Positions 44,220-53,412 of a stretch of 64,000 nucleotides of DNA are shown here, one piece after another (the stretch's first letter is position 1; each line of letters starts with the position of its first letter). The notes under the pieces were generated by a model that searched no databases, had not been told where the DNA came from, and worked only from the letters and a program-made list of their open reading frames with translations. Source of the stretch: Bacillus cereus (GTDB taxonomy: Bacteria > Bacillota > Bacilli > Bacillales > Bacillaceae_G); NCBI RefSeq assembly GCF_002584535.1, contig NZ_NUOT01000052.1, positions 1-64,000 of the forward strand, written 5' to 3'. The position numbers and the translations under genes are program-made.

Positions 44220-45428
44220 TTAAAAGAACTTTAGTTTACCTTTTTTCAGAACTAATAAAGGTCCACCAAGTAAGAATAAGTAACGGTTATCGATTACTTT
44301 CTTCATGAAGGAAGCTTTCCATCCCGTTAACTTTTTCCCCATCACAACGCCCATTGCATCGTCATGTCCTAATGAACATACAGATCCTTTGTTATCGAAA
44401 ACGAATTTCTTCATTTCGCCTTTATCACGAACTAGCACAGCTAAGTTGTGTGCAATGTTGTAACCTTGTTGAATTGCAATTTGTGCTGTCGGTGGATATG
44501 GACGGTTAATCTCTTCATTGATGATTAACGCTGCGTCACCAACCATGAATACATCTTCATGACCTGGAGCATGCATATACTCATCAACTTTTACACGTCC
44601 ACGCATTGCTTCAAAGCCAGACTCTTCCACAATACCGTTACCGCGAACACCGGCAGCCCAAACAACAGTTTCAGATTTAAGTAACTCAGCATCATCACCG
44701 TTTGCAACTAGAATACCTTCTTCAGTTGCTTCTTTAATTGCTGTACCGATTCGGAATTCTACACCTTTTTTCTCTAATTGTTTTACCGCATACTCAACTA
44801 ATTCTGGATCGAAACCAGGAAGCGCTGTTGGAGCAGCTTCTACACAGATAATACGTGCTTTTTCACGTGGAACATCATATTCTTTGCAAAGTTCAGGAAT
44901 ACGATTTGCAAGCTCACCTACATACTCGATACCTGTAAATCCTGCACCACCAACCACAATTGTTACTAGCTCATCACGTTTTTCTGTCGCATATTGAGAG
45001 AACTTGTATTCCATATGCTCACGAATTTGACGAGTCGCATTAATGTTAGTAATAGAGAATGCATGCTCTTTCAAACCTTTAATACCGAATGTTTCAGATT
45101 CAAAACCAAGGCCGATTACTAAGTAATCATATGTTAACTCACCATTTTTTAAGATAATGCGCTTTTCAGCAGCCTTAATTTCTACAACTGTATCTTGCAC
45201 AAAGTTTACTTTGTTTGTATCAATAACGTCTTCAATATCGAGACGGATTTTATCATGGTGTAATGTACCAGCTGCACTTTCATGTAACCAAGTTGCTTGG
45301 TAGTGATAGCTGTTGTTGTTTACTAACGTAATTTCAGCTTCACTTACAGATAATGTTTTTTGCAGACGAACAGTCGTAATCATCCCGCCATAACCTGCAC
45401 CTAAAACTACGATTTTTGGAGTTTTCAC
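44220..45428 (-). CDS. yumB: Type II NADH dehydrogenase (YumB)
   Basis: 402 residues. The FAD-binding Rossmann motif GAGYGGM (9-15) and the NADH-binding [16 protein letters not shown] (~157) flank the two-dinucleotide fold, with the second FAD motif in [11 protein letters not shown] (~295) and a C-terminal amphipathic helix (~375-402) for membrane attachment. NDH-2 passes electrons from NADH to menaquinone without pumping protons. GTG start. Its promoter region contains a perfect inverted repeat at 45508-45531. Confidence 0.93.
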   Translation of the reverse strand: MKTPKIVVLGAGYGGMITTVRLQKTLSVSEAEITLVNNNSYHYQATWLHESAAGTLHHDKIRLDIEDVIDTNKVNFVQDTVVEIKAAEKRIILKNGELTYDYLVIGLGFESETFGIKGLKEHAFSITNINATRQIREHMEYKFSQYATEKRDELVTIVVGGAGFTGIEYVGELANRIPELCKEYDVPREKARIICVEAAPTALPGFDPELVEYAVKQLEKKGVEFRIGTAIKEATEEGILVANGDDAELLKSETVVWAAGVRGNGIVEESGFEAMRGRVKVDEYMHAPGHEDVFMVGDAALIINEEINRPYPPTAQIAIQQGYNIAHNLAVLVRDKGEMKKFVFDNKGSVCSLGHDDAMGVVMGKKLTGWKASFMKKVIDNRYLFLLGGPLLVLKKGKLKFF

Positions 45429-45903
45429 CGAATCACAACCCTTTTCTTTATATAATAAGTAATCAAAATCAAAAATAAAATCAAAGTGCTAAACACTCAA
45501 TTTGTCAAGAATGTGGAATTCCTCACATTCTCAAGCATAACAAAACGTATTCAAAAAATCGTACGAAATTTGTCATAAAAAATTAACATAATACTTTCCT
45601 ATATTAGTCGGTTTTATTTCATAATTCAAGCGCCTAGAGAATTATCAATATTTTAAAATAACATAGCGTTTTCAAGGGTTTTTTAACCTTTTTTTCATCT
45701 ATTTTCCTACTCGGTATATTTTATACATTTTCATCCTATCTATGCAGAAGCTTACATATAATTCAGTCATTTCTTGCAGTATTCTAAACTGAAATATGTT
45801 ATCATTTTTATTGTAAATTGCAATATTGTTTGCAGGATTTCCGTATACATATGAACAATATATGGAATCAATATCTAAATTCCATCTATAGGGGGAATAA
45901 ATA
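45429..45903. other. Divergent promoter region of yumB and yumC
   Basis: 475 gene-free, A/T-rich bases between two divergent redox genes. It contains the 45508-45531 inverted repeat on the yumB side; no riboswitch or other hairpin stands out on the yumC side. A canonical Rex site (TTGTGA..TCACAA) was looked for and not found. Confidence 0.5.
45508..45531. promoter_or_regulatory. Inverted repeat upstream of yumB, possible operator
   Basis: AGAATGTG (45508-45515) and CACATTCT (45524-45531) are perfect inverted arms around GAATTCCT, itself nearly palindromic. It is about 80 bp upstream of the yumB start, a position suited to an operator; the regulator is unknown. Confidence 0.5.
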
Positions 45904-46893
45904 GTGACAGAAAATCAAAAAGTTTACGACATAACGATTATCGGTGGAGGTCCAACAGGATTATTCACAGCGTTTTATGGCGGCATGAGACAGGCAAGTG
46001 TAAAAATTATTGAAAGCTTACCGCAACTTGGAGGACAATTATCCGCACTATACCCTGAAAAATATATTTATGACGTAGCCGGATTCCCAAAAGTACGTGC
46101 GCAAGAACTTGTTGATAATTTAAAAGAACAAATGAAAAAGTTTGAGCCGACTATTTGCTTAGAAGAAGCAGTTGATACACTTGAAAAACAAGCCGATGGC
46201 GTATTTAAGCTTGTAACAAATAAAGCAACACACTATTCTAAATCTGTCATTATTACAGCTGGTAACGGAGCTTTCCAACCACGCCGTTTAGAATTAGAAG
46301 GAGTAGAAAAATTCGAGAAAAAAAACCTTCACTACTTCGTTGATGATATGAAAAAATTCACTGGGAAACGCGTCGTTGTATTTGGCGGCGGCGACTCTGC
46401 TGTAGACTGGACAATGATGTTAGAACCAATCGCTGAACAAGTAACAATCGTTCATCGTCGTGATAAATTCCGTGCTCATGAGCACAGCGTAGAAAGCTTA
46501 ATGAACTCTCGAGCAGACGTAAAAACACCTTACGTTCCAATTGAACTAATTGGTGAAGACAAAATTGAACAAGTTGTTCTGCAACATGTGAAAACAGAAG
46601 AAAAGGTTGTTATTGACGTTGATGATGTCATCGTAAACTATGGTTTCGTTTCTTCTCTTGGTCCAATTAAAAACTGGGGCTTAGACATTCAAAAGAACAG
46701 CATCGTTGTAAACTCTAAAATGGAAACAAACATCTCTGGTATTTACGCAGCTGGTGACATCTGTACATATGAAGGAAAAGTAAAACTAATTGCATGTGGC
46801 TTTGGTGAAGCACCAACAGCGGTAAACAATGCCAAAGCTTACTTCGATCCAAATGCAAAACTGCAACCAATGCATAGTTCTAGTATGTTTTAA
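45904..46893 (+). CDS. yumC: Ferredoxin--NADP reductase, thioredoxin-reductase-like (YumC)
   Basis: 329 residues. FAD motif GGGPTGLF (~13), NADPH motif [11 protein letters not shown] (~159) followed by [10 protein letters not shown] (~188), and [11 protein letters not shown] (~284). It lacks the CxxC of thioredoxin reductase and ends in the HSSSMF tail typical of YumC-type FNRs, which reduce ferredoxin or flavodoxin with NADPH. GTG start, AGGGGG upstream. Divergent from yumB. Confidence 0.94.
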   Translation: MTENQKVYDITIIGGGPTGLFTAFYGGMRQASVKIIESLPQLGGQLSALYPEKYIYDVAGFPKVRAQELVDNLKEQMKKFEPTICLEEAVDTLEKQADGVFKLVTNKATHYSKSVIITAGNGAFQPRRLELEGVEKFEKKNLHYFVDDMKKFTGKRVVVFGGGDSAVDWTMMLEPIAEQVTIVHRRDKFRAHEHSVESLMNSRADVKTPYVPIELIGEDKIEQVVLQHVKTEEKVVIDVDDVIVNYGFVSSLGPIKNWGLDIQKNSIVVNSKMETNISGIYAAGDICTYEGKVKLIACGFGEAPTAVNNAKAYFDPNAKLQPMHSSSMF

Positions 46894-46908
46894 TATATAA
46901 AGTGAAGC

Positions 46909-46938
46909 GGACTCCTTTCATACAGAAGGAGTCTTTTT
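46909..46938 (+). terminator. Terminator of yumC
   Basis: GACTCCTT/AAGGAGTC arms, 8-base loop and T5. Its right arm doubles as the apparent ribosome site of the following remnant. Confidence 0.82.
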
Positions 46939-47322
46939 GAATAAATTAACTCCTAGCCAACCTTCACAAGTAACACTAGCAGTGTATTCAAATTATGAGT
47001 CCGATGAAACCGGAGCATATAGATACACAATTGGCATGCCAGTTTCTTCATTGGAAAATATCCCGAAAAATATGACACCTCTTGCAATCCCTGCTTGTAC
47101 ATATGCGTTATTTACAACTCGAAAAGGTCCAATATCAAAAGTTATCGCAGAAGCATGGCAAGATATTTGGAACTGGTCAAAAGAAAACAACCGCGCTTTC
47201 ACGATAGACTTTGAACGATACGGTGAACATCTATTGATCCAAATGATGCCCAAATTGATATTTATATTGCACTAGCTAAATTCATCGATTTACACTCTTT
47301 CCACAAAAAATGCAGCGAATAA
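46937..47322 (+). pseudogene. Remnant of a GyrI-like/AraC effector-binding domain protein
   Basis: The frame from TTG 46937 encodes VTLAVYSNYESDETGAY, IPACTYALFTTRKGP and WQDIWNWSKENNRAFTIDFE, the C-terminal half of a GyrI-like effector-binding domain. It then breaks after YGEH; a +1 shift near 47228 restores SIDPNDAQIDIYIALAKF. The N-terminal half and any DNA-binding part are missing and the start lies in the yumC terminator. I read this as a truncated, frameshifted remnant. Confidence 0.68.
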
Positions 47323-47500
47323 TCGCTACGTTTTTTGCATGATTACACTACACTTTTATTATATCGGCGCCCTTATATACCCTATCTCATCAAATCTTAC
47401 AAAACTGTCATGTTTTTGTAAGATAAAACGATAGTGCCTCACTCCATTTGCCTGCATACTAAACGTATAATAACAAACACTAGCTTATGAGGTGACCTAC

Positions 47501-47818
47501 ATGAACGGAAACAAATTATTATCCGCCTTTTCCTACTGGAGTATTTTCTTTGCACCGCTTCTTTTCCCAATCATCGTTTGGATTTTCGGTGACAGCGAGA
47601 CGAAAGCTCATGCAAAAAAAGCTTTATGGACACATATTATTCCAAGTATTGCAGCCTTTATATCGATGATTGTATTAGGAATTATGGGACTCGGTTCCAA
47701 TGAGCCCGATGTAACACTTGGTATCGGTGCTATTATCACTGTATGTATTTGCGGTATCATTAGCCTGTACTTCTTTATCTGGAATATCATAAAAGGAATC
47801 CAAGTTATGAAATCCTAA
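47501..47818 (+). CDS. DUF4870-like small membrane protein
   Basis: 105 residues, three membrane helices (about 5-25, 43-62 and 73-98) around a soluble loop with FGDSETKAHAKKALW, the layout of DUF4870-type proteins. No function known. ATG 47501 follows GAGGTG by six bases; the GTG at 47492 is part of that site. Single gene. Confidence 0.78.
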   Translation: MNGNKLLSAFSYWSIFFAPLLFPIIVWIFGDSETKAHAKKALWTHIIPSIAAFISMIVLGIMGLGSNEPDVTLGIGAIITVCICGIISLYFFIWNIIKGIQVMKS

Positions 47819-47822
47819 CAAG

Positions 47823-47873
47823 AAAAACCATCAACTACTCCAAGGGAAGAGAACGTCTGATGGTTTTTTTATT
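47823..47873 (+). terminator. Terminator after DUF4870-like gene
   Basis: AAAAACCATCA/TGATGGTTTTT arms with a 24-base loop, T7 at the end. Confidence 0.82.
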
Positions 47874-48047
47874 TTCTACCGGAATCACATTCGCTTCTTC
47901 TTATCTTGCCTTAAAAAATCCACTGGGCAAATGTGCAATTATTGTCTACAATGAAAAAGTGCAGTATAGAAATATTAAAAACTGTATAAAACGATTGTTA
48001 ATAGGATTTTATATCCATTCAAAATGGTTACATAGAAAGGAAGCAAT

Positions 48048-49295
48048 ATGGAGGAACTACAACAAAACAAACCTGCTCCAGCAGAAAGTGGAACACCTTT
48101 ATTAAAAAATACAAACTTCCTATTCCTCTGGGCAGCTACTCTATTTTCAAGTTTTGCCTTAGCCTTTTTTACATTTTCTCAAACGTGGTACATAGCAAAA
48201 ACATTAAATCTTGAGGCCTCACTAGGCGTTGTCTTTGTTGCGCTTAGCGTACCAAGGCTCGTCTTTATGATTGTTGGGGGAGCTGTCGCAGATAAATTCC
48301 CGAAAAAAAATATTATGTTTTACTCAAATATCGTTCGTGCACTTCTTGTCGCAACGATTTTAACTTGGTTTATCGTTGGTCATGTGACCTTATATACATT
48401 TGCTTTGTTTGCTTTGTTGTTCGGATTAGCTGATGCCTTCTTTTGGTCAGCAGACGGTTCCATTCTCCCTGAACTTGTAGAAAAACATCGCTTAACACAG
48501 GCGAATTCACTTACACAAATGACGAACCAAGCATCAGTAATTTTAGGACCTGTACTTGGTGGGATTCTCATTAAGTTTAGTAATTATGAGACCATCTTTT
48601 CCATTACCATTCTGCTCCTCATTATTGCTGCTATACTCGTCCAAAAAATACAATTTACAGTACAAGAAAAAACAGATAAAGATAAAGGTATGTTTACATC
48701 TATTAAAGAAGGAATTTTATACGTAAAGGAATCGCCTTTTCTTTCAACATTTCTCATCTGTAGTGCCTTTTTAAATCTATTTTTAATCGGTCCAATGCAA
48801 GTTGGTTTCCCGCTATTTGTCAAAAACGTTCTTCATGGTGACTCGCTTCAATTTAGTTATTTAGAAGCTGCTGTTGGAGCAGGCATGGCAATCGGTGCCG
48901 TCATTGTTGGTCTTAAGAACATTAATCGTAGACGCGGCTTATTTTGTATCATTATGATGCTGTTATCTGGCGTTTTCTTCCTATCTATTAACTTCAGTAC
49001 AGCACTTTGGCAAGCACTACTCGCAGGCGCCTTCTACGGTATTACAATTGCCATGGCCATCGTTCCATTAATGGCGATGATTCAATCTACCGTCAAAGAA
49101 GAAATGATGGGCCGTGTCATGAGCTTAATGATGCTTTCATCCATGGGCTTCATCCCGCTTTCCTATGCATTCACATCACTCGCACTTGCTGCTGGTATTC
49201 CGATTGTGACGATTATGAAAAGCGGCGCTATCGCAGTTATTATCTTCGTATTATTTGTTGCGATTCGCGTTCCTGTTGTACGAAAATTTGATTGA
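48048..49295 (+). CDS. MFS efflux transporter (MFS_3 type)
   Basis: 415 residues, twelve membrane helices. The helix 2-3 loop GGAVADKFPKKN (~77-88) is the MFS A-motif, and NQASVILGPVLGGIL (~160) is typical of the macrolide or enterobactin exporter branch. Substrate unknown. AGAAAGGAAG precedes the ATG. It shares a terminator with the convergent HTH gene; no resistance regulator is adjacent. Confidence 0.88.
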   Translation: MEELQQNKPAPAESGTPLLKNTNFLFLWAATLFSSFALAFFTFSQTWYIAKTLNLEASLGVVFVALSVPRLVFMIVGGAVADKFPKKNIMFYSNIVRALLVATILTWFIVGHVTLYTFALFALLFGLADAFFWSADGSILPELVEKHRLTQANSLTQMTNQASVILGPVLGGILIKFSNYETIFSITILLLIIAAILVQKIQFTVQEKTDKDKGMFTSIKEGILYVKESPFLSTFLICSAFLNLFLIGPMQVGFPLFVKNVLHGDSLQFSYLEAAVGAGMAIGAVIVGLKNINRRRGLFCIIMMLLSGVFFLSINFSTALWQALLAGAFYGITIAMAIVPLMAMIQSTVKEEMMGRVMSLMMLSSMGFIPLSYAFTSLALAAGIPIVTIMKSGAIAVIIFVLFVAIRVPVVRKFD

Positions 49296-49298
49296 TTA

Positions 49299-49334
49299 AG
49301 AGGAGTCATGTATTACACGCATGACTCTTTTTTG
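49299..49334. terminator. Bidirectional terminator between MFS and HTH genes
   Basis: GAGTCATG/CATGACTC stem with a 9-base loop and T6 on the plus strand; overlaps the stop of the convergent gene. Confidence 0.78.
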
Positions 49335-50194
49335 AATGGATCAAATAACGTCACCTTCGTGTTCCTTCTTATAGCCGCCCCCCATTCTAACTCAATATCT
49401 AAAAATAGATCTCGCATCGTACTATACAAAAGAGCCTTAACATCTTTCCGAATTTCCCCTAACTTATACGCTCTGACAACACTTTTCACACGCCAGATAA
49501 GCTTTTCCTGAATATCTTCATCAACAAGCAGCTGTTCCAAAAATACACCTTGCTCTAATAATCCGCTCTTTTTATAAGCCAGTTCTACTTTACTCCAAAG
49601 CACATTAATTGTTTGTGGATTCCGTGACATTGGTACAATCGCATGTACAAACTTAGCCGGAATATCATGACGACAATATGTCTCATCAAGCTCATACGTT
49701 GTTTTTTTCTTTTGTACTTCTTTAGAAGAGTTTTTAAAAAGAATCGTTTCCCTTTCTTCTCGCACCTCTTCCTTCTTACACCCATCTACATTTTCCACAT
49801 TTTCACATGCGGTCATTTTCATACGGCCATCCATGCGGTCAATGGCAGCTTTACGAAACACATACAAATTTGCACTATATCCCCCGCGCTTATGTCTCTC
49901 TTTCGTAGGGATCCTTTCAATAATCCCGAGTTCTTCTAATTTCGCAACAGAGCGACGCACCGTACGAATACTTTTTCCTATTTTAGTCGCAATTGTTTCC
50001 ATTAACGGACAAGCGACTCCTACTGTTTTTTGTTTTTCATTAATTGCATATCTCCCTAACAAACGAATTACTAAAAAATCTGTTTTATTTATATCAGCTT
50101 GATAACGTACGAAAATTTGCTGCTGATATACATTGAATTCTTCTTTACTTTGAAATTCGCTATATGTTTTCATTAAGTTATAGAAAGTTCCCAT
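49313..50194 (-). CDS. Helix-turn-helix protein of the plasmid-replication-initiator-like type
   Basis: About 293 residues. The N-terminal part (~20-115) contains a winged HTH (TIATKIGKSIRTVRRSVAKLEELGIIERI) resembling Rep/DnaD-type chromosomal proteins; the middle (~125-175) is charged and low in structure; the C-terminal part is helical. I recognise it only as a cereus-group HTH protein; DNA binding is inferred. Start 50194 (ATG) lies six bases after GGGGTG. No plasmid or phage genes are adjacent. Confidence 0.72.
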   Translation of the reverse strand: MGTFYNLMKTYSEFQSKEEFNVYQQQIFVRYQADINKTDFLVIRLLGRYAINEKQKTVGVACPLMETIATKIGKSIRTVRRSVAKLEELGIIERIPTKERHKRGGYSANLYVFRKAAIDRMDGRMKMTACENVENVDGCKKEEVREERETILFKNSSKEVQKKKTTYELDETYCRHDIPAKFVHAIVPMSRNPQTINVLWSKVELAYKKSGLLEQGVFLEQLLVDEDIQEKLIWRVKSVVRAYKLGEIRKDVKALLYSTMRDLFLDIELEWGAAIRRNTKVTLFDPFKKESCV

Positions 50195-50278
50195 TTTCAT
50201 CACCCCATATATACATAGGTCCCATGAAGCAAAATGGGCGTTTTCAAAAAATTTTCTTAATGAACTGAGGTAGAAACC

Positions 50279-50731
50279 ATGATTGTAATTAGTGCCTGTT
50301 TAGCTGGTATTGCTTGTCGTTACGACGGAAATGACAATCTAATCTCAAAAATAGAAGAGCTATTGCAGAAAGAAGAAACCGTTCTTGTCTGTCCAGAAGT
50401 ATTAGGTGGATTACCAACGCCACGCCCCTCAGCAGAAATTATTGGTGGCAATGGTGATGATGTACTAGACGGCAAAGCAAAGGTGATAGATAAAGAGGGG
50501 AACGATGTAACAGAAGCCTTTGTCCAAGGCGCTTATAAAGCATTAAAAGAAATAAAAGATCTACATCCCGAATACATCATTTTAAAAGAACGTAGTCCGT
50601 CTTGCGGAAGCTCCACCATTTATACGGGCGAATTTAATGGAAACAAACAAGAGGGTTACGGTGTAACAACTGCATTGCTTCGAAGACATGGCTTTACAGT
50701 CATTTCAGAAGAAGATTTTGAAAATAAGTAA
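50279..50731 (+). CDS. DUF523 (YbbK-like) protein
   Basis: 150 residues, DUF523 family. The conserved cysteines are in ISACLAGIACRYDG (~4-17), VCPEVLGGLPTPRP (~40-53) and KERSPSCGSS (~104-113), which probably form a metal or Fe-S site. Function unknown. GAGGTAG precedes the ATG. Single gene. Confidence 0.88.
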   Translation: MIVISACLAGIACRYDGNDNLISKIEELLQKEETVLVCPEVLGGLPTPRPSAEIIGGNGDDVLDGKAKVIDKEGNDVTEAFVQGAYKALKEIKDLHPEYIILKERSPSCGSSTIYTGEFNGNKQEGYGVTTALLRRHGFTVISEEDFENK

Positions 50732-50760
50732 AGGAGCTGGCCCATACCCCAACTCCTTCT
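50731..50760. terminator. Hairpin between DUF523 and yxeA-like genes
   Basis: AAGGAG/CTCCTT plus TGG/CCA arms with a mismatch; overlaps the DUF523 stop. T-content is modest on both sides. Confidence 0.6.
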
Positions 50761-50763
50761 TCA

Positions 50764-51117
50764 TTATTTCACACCTAATTTTTCTTTCACTTTTGCAGGC
50801 AGCTCGTCTTTTTTCACTTCTTCCCAAGCTGTCACACCTTTTTTATCGGAGTAGTATACATGTAGAAACGCTTCTTTGCGAAGATTTTTTTGCGCATTAA
50901 ATTCCATTGTTTTTTCTTTACCCTCTTCATCAAATCCCGCTAATTTATATTGGTAATTTGTATATGGTGTACCATTATCAGATTTTCCCTTGTATTCTTT
51001 TCCATCAGCCGTAATTTGAACATAATACGTATCTTTTCCCATACGGTTTAAATCACAACCAACTAACAAGCTAGCAAATACAACTAAAATACTAAAAAGT
51101 GCAATATATCTTTTCAC
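50764..51117 (-). CDS. YxeA-family (DUF1093) lipoprotein
   Basis: About 117 residues. Signal peptide with lipobox LLVGC, then a YxeA/DUF1093 domain (YYVQITADGKEYKGK, then YTNYQYKLAGFDEEGKEK). Paralogues are common in this group and of unknown function, sometimes linked to peptide stress. I choose GTG 51117, six bases after GAGGTG, rather than the in-frame GTG at 51126 inside it. Confidence 0.82.
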   Translation of the reverse strand: MKRYIALFSILVVFASLLVGCDLNRMGKDTYYVQITADGKEYKGKSDNGTPYTNYQYKLAGFDEEGKEKTMEFNAQKNLRKEAFLHVYYSDKKGVTAWEEVKKDELPAKVKEKLGVK

Positions 51118-51233
51118 GTCTTTCACCTCATGTGTTTTTTATTATACTGCTATCATAATCCCTTTTCATTTAAGGAGAAATTCAAAAACGTGACATGAGC
51201 ATTACACTTTTGTAAGATTACACACTAAAAAAA

Positions 51234-51284
51234 CAAAAAAGAAGATAACCAACTACTGTACCTAGTCGATTATCTTCTTTTTTG
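51234..51284 (-). terminator. Terminator of fbpB-like gene
   Basis: AAAAAAGAAGATAA/TTATCTTCTTTTTT arms, 22-base loop, T-rich on the minus strand, 28 bp past the stop of the small gene. Confidence 0.8.
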
Positions 51285-51311
51285 TATATCAACGACGTTT
51301 TCGTATCTTAA

Positions 51312-51461
51312 TTAGGAAGCCGATTTATTAATTGTATAACGTTGTTCAATACGTTGTTCAATTTTTTCCATCTCTTGTTTATCATTTAATATCTTTTGTT
51401 TATTTTCTTTTACCAATTCTTTAAACGATTTATGAAGTAATTTACAACGTTTGTTCGCCAT
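51312..51461 (-). CDS. FbpB-family small basic protein
   Basis: A 49-residue open frame with GGAG eight bases before its ATG. The sequence KSFKELVKENKQKILNDKQE then MEKIEQRIEQR is the helical, basic pattern of the Fur-regulated basic protein FbpB family, small proteins that assist the iron-sparing sRNA FsrA in Bacillus. I see no clear Fur box; a perfect TCTGTG/CACAGA repeat lies at 51480-51495 between promoter and ribosome site. The role in iron sparing is by family only. Confidence 0.8.
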   Translation of the reverse strand: MANKRCKLLHKSFKELVKENKQKILNDKQEMEKIEQRIEQRYTINKSAS

Positions 51462-51479
51462 AATCATTTCTCCTTATTG

Positions 51480-51495
51480 TCTGTGTAATCACAGA
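51480..51495. repeat. Short inverted repeat in the fbpB-like leader
   Basis: TCTGTG (51480-51485) and CACAGA (51490-51495) are perfect inverted arms around four bases, about 20 bp upstream of the start codon. It could be an operator or a leader hairpin. Confidence 0.4.
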
Positions 51496-51662
51496 TATAA
51501 AATAAAATTTTTCGATTACCATAAATTTTTTGTCTTTATTTGTCGAAAAATTATTCTTAATTCAAGAGTACTATAACTTCCGAGTTTTTAAACCTATTTG
51601 TTTGAACATTATGTGAATTTAATGAAAACAATTATTTCACAACTAGTTTGTAAAATAATAAA

Positions 51663-51697
51663 AAATAACCTTCTCACTCATTTGTGAGAAGGTTATG
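51663..51697 (-). terminator. Terminator of yutM
   Basis: A perfect 13-bp stem ATAACCTTCTCAC with its complement and 6-base loop, two bases from the yutM stop; T-rich on the minus strand. Confidence 0.85.
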
Positions 51698-51698
51698 A

Positions 51699-52052
51699 TT
51701 AACACTCTTCTGGCTTACCAGCATTCGAAGCTGTACGGAAAGATGATCCACATCCACACGATGCGATTGCGTTCGGGTTATCGATTGTAAATCCACCGCC
51801 AAGCATCGATTGCTTATAGTCAATTTTTACTCCTTTAACAATCGGAGCACTTTCTTTATCAATAACAAATTCAACACCATAAAACTCAAGAACTGTGTCA
51901 TCTTCATTTGGTTCTCTTTCAAATCCTAAGCCGTAAGAAAGACCACTACATCCACCGCCATGTACAGCAAGGCGAACGTATTTCTCTCCTTCTTCAGCAT
52001 CTTTTAACATATCTTTAATTTGAAATGCCGCTTGTTCTGTTACATCAATCAT
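51699..52052 (-). CDS. yutM: HesB/IscA-family Fe-S cluster carrier (YutM)
   Basis: 117 residues, A-type carrier fold. The three conserved cysteines are in HGGGCSGLSYG (~37) and IASCGCGSSF (~98-104), which hold an Fe-S cluster or iron for transfer to apo-proteins. ATG 52052 has AAGGTGG upstream. Neighbour of dapF and, 7 kb on, of the NifU-like yutI, as in other Bacillus. Confidence 0.93.
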   Translation of the reverse strand: MIDVTEQAAFQIKDMLKDAEEGEKYVRLAVHGGGCSGLSYGLGFEREPNEDDTVLEFYGVEFVIDKESAPIVKGVKIDYKQSMLGGGFTIDNPNAIASCGCGSSFRTASNAGKPEEC

Positions 52053-52093
52053 GAAATCCACCTTCCTTTCATCTCTCGTTCTATTATACATCT

Positions 52094-52960
52094 TTACGCT
52101 CCTATCTTGTACTCATACACTCCGCGGCAAATTACTTCCGCTGGACCTTTCATCAAAACGTTCCCTTCTTCTGTCCAGGCAATCATTAAATCTCCGCCCG
52201 CTAAATGAACCGTAATTTCTTCACCACGCTTCATTTTTTCATTCAATACTGCTGCCACAACTGCTGCACATGCCCCTGTGCCACACGCCTGCGTCACACC
52301 TGATCCACGTTCCCAAACGCGGAAATTCATTTCATTTTCATTTACAACTTCAATGAATTCAACATTCACTCGTTCCGGGAACATCTCATGCGTCTCAAGT
52401 ACTGGACCTAATGTTGTAAGTGGTGCTTCTTCCACATCATCAACGAAAATAACCGCATGCGGATTCCCCATCGAAACAGCAGTAAACGCATAGCGATGAT
52501 TATTGTATAGGAAATCTTCACGAATAAAAGGCGTTTCTCCCTCTCCAAGCATCGGTAACTCTGCACGAGTTAAACGAGGTGCTCCCATATCAATTTTAGC
52601 TAAGGTAACGATACCGTCTTCTACTGTCACTTCAGCCGTTACGATTCCGGCCAATGTTTCTATTGTAAAAATATTCTCCTCTACTAGTTTATGCTCATAC
52701 GCATATTTCGCTACGCAGCGCAGTCCATTCCCGCAGCTTTTTCCTTCTGAGCCATCATTATTAAACATGCGCATTTTCACTTGTGCTACTTCTGATGGAC
52801 AAATTAAAATCATTCCATCCGCACCAATTCCAGTGTTGATATTTGATACTTTTTCCGCTACAAGAGATAGTGCCTCTTCTGGAATTTGTTCTTCAAACAT
52901 ATTTACATATATATAACTATTCCCAAGACCATGCATTTTTGTAAAAGAAAATTGGTTCAT
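52094..52960 (-). CDS. dapF: Diaminopimelate epimerase
   Basis: 288 residues in two mirrored halves. Catalytic cysteines are in KSCGNGLRC (~78) and QACGTGACA (~225); the substrate loops [14 protein letters not shown] and GADGMILI are present. It converts LL- to meso-diaminopimelate for lysine and peptidoglycan. I choose ATG 52960, nine bases after GGAG, over the closer ATG at 52966. It lies 41 bp from yutM on the same strand. Confidence 0.96.
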   Translation of the reverse strand: MNQFSFTKMHGLGNSYIYVNMFEEQIPEEALSLVAEKVSNINTGIGADGMILICPSEVAQVKMRMFNNDGSEGKSCGNGLRCVAKYAYEHKLVEENIFTIETLAGIVTAEVTVEDGIVTLAKIDMGAPRLTRAELPMLGEGETPFIREDFLYNNHRYAFTAVSMGNPHAVIFVDDVEEAPLTTLGPVLETHEMFPERVNVEFIEVVNENEMNFRVWERGSGVTQACGTGACAAVVAAVLNEKMKRGEEITVHLAGGDLMIAWTEEGNVLMKGPAEVICRGVYEYKIGA

Positions 52961-53103
52961 CCTCATTCACTCCAAAAAAAATTTGTTGTTCTAAGTATAA
53001 AATGCATGCTTTTGGAACACAATAAGAACGTCCCCCGTTTCTCATATTTGACAACATTTTGATGGCCTTTATATAAGAGCCGTTCTTACACACATTGTGT
53101 AAG

Positions 53104-53138
53104 AAAAAAGCCCTTCTCGGAAAGGGCCTTTTTTTATT
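53104..53138. terminator. Terminator inside the dapF/yuzB gap
   Basis: GCCCTT/AAGGGC stem with A6 and T7 flanks. It is positioned just past the yutK-like fragment and upstream of dapF. Confidence 0.85.
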
Positions 53139-53154
53139 CATACAAACGTCCTTG

Positions 53155-53297
53155 CAATTGCAGCACTTAATATCCAGCTCAGCTGCAATGACCTCTTCTG
53201 TCCATGGTACACCAATGACAAAAGCAAGCAATGAAAACATGTAATCTAATATAAATTGCAGTGACACATCTGGAAAACCGAAAAGACCAGCGAGTAC
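53155..53297 (-). pseudogene. Fragment of a NupC/YutK-type nucleoside transporter
   Basis: The minus strand encodes LAGLFGFPDVSLQFILDYMF then SLLAFVIGVPWTEEVIAAE, matching an internal segment of concentrative nucleoside transporters (NupC family), where this helix pair with IGVPW is conserved. The frame then runs into unrelated sequence and the terminator at 53138. In Bacillus subtilis a NupC paralogue, yutK, lies between dapF and yuzB, exactly here, so I read it as a deleted yutK. Confidence 0.7.
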
Positions 53298-53412
53298 CTA
53301 AATAATATTTATTCTGTCACCTCTAAAGCTCAAATTCTTTGTTAGCATTTCCTCTAAAAGAATTTTCACTCTGATGAAACAAATAAAATAGACGTTGCTC
53401 AAGTGCAACGCC
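53298..53412. other. Gene-free stretch between yutK fragment and yuzB
   Basis: About 115 bases with no open frame; a short A/T-rich tract before the yuzB stop. Presumably debris of the same deletion. Confidence 0.4.

Noticed and set aside
45429-45903. Rex operator for yumB
   Set aside because: No TTGTGA..TCACAA sequence was found; the repeat at 45508 has a different core.
49313-50194. Plasmid or prophage replication gene
   Set aside because: The HTH protein resembles Rep-type domains, but neighbours are chromosomal housekeeping genes with no phage or plasmid functions.
52917-53267. 116-codon minus-strand frame as a gene
   Set aside because: Only the first ~35 codons resemble a protein (NupC type); the rest runs through a terminator and into dapF with no domain, so I treat it as a remnant.
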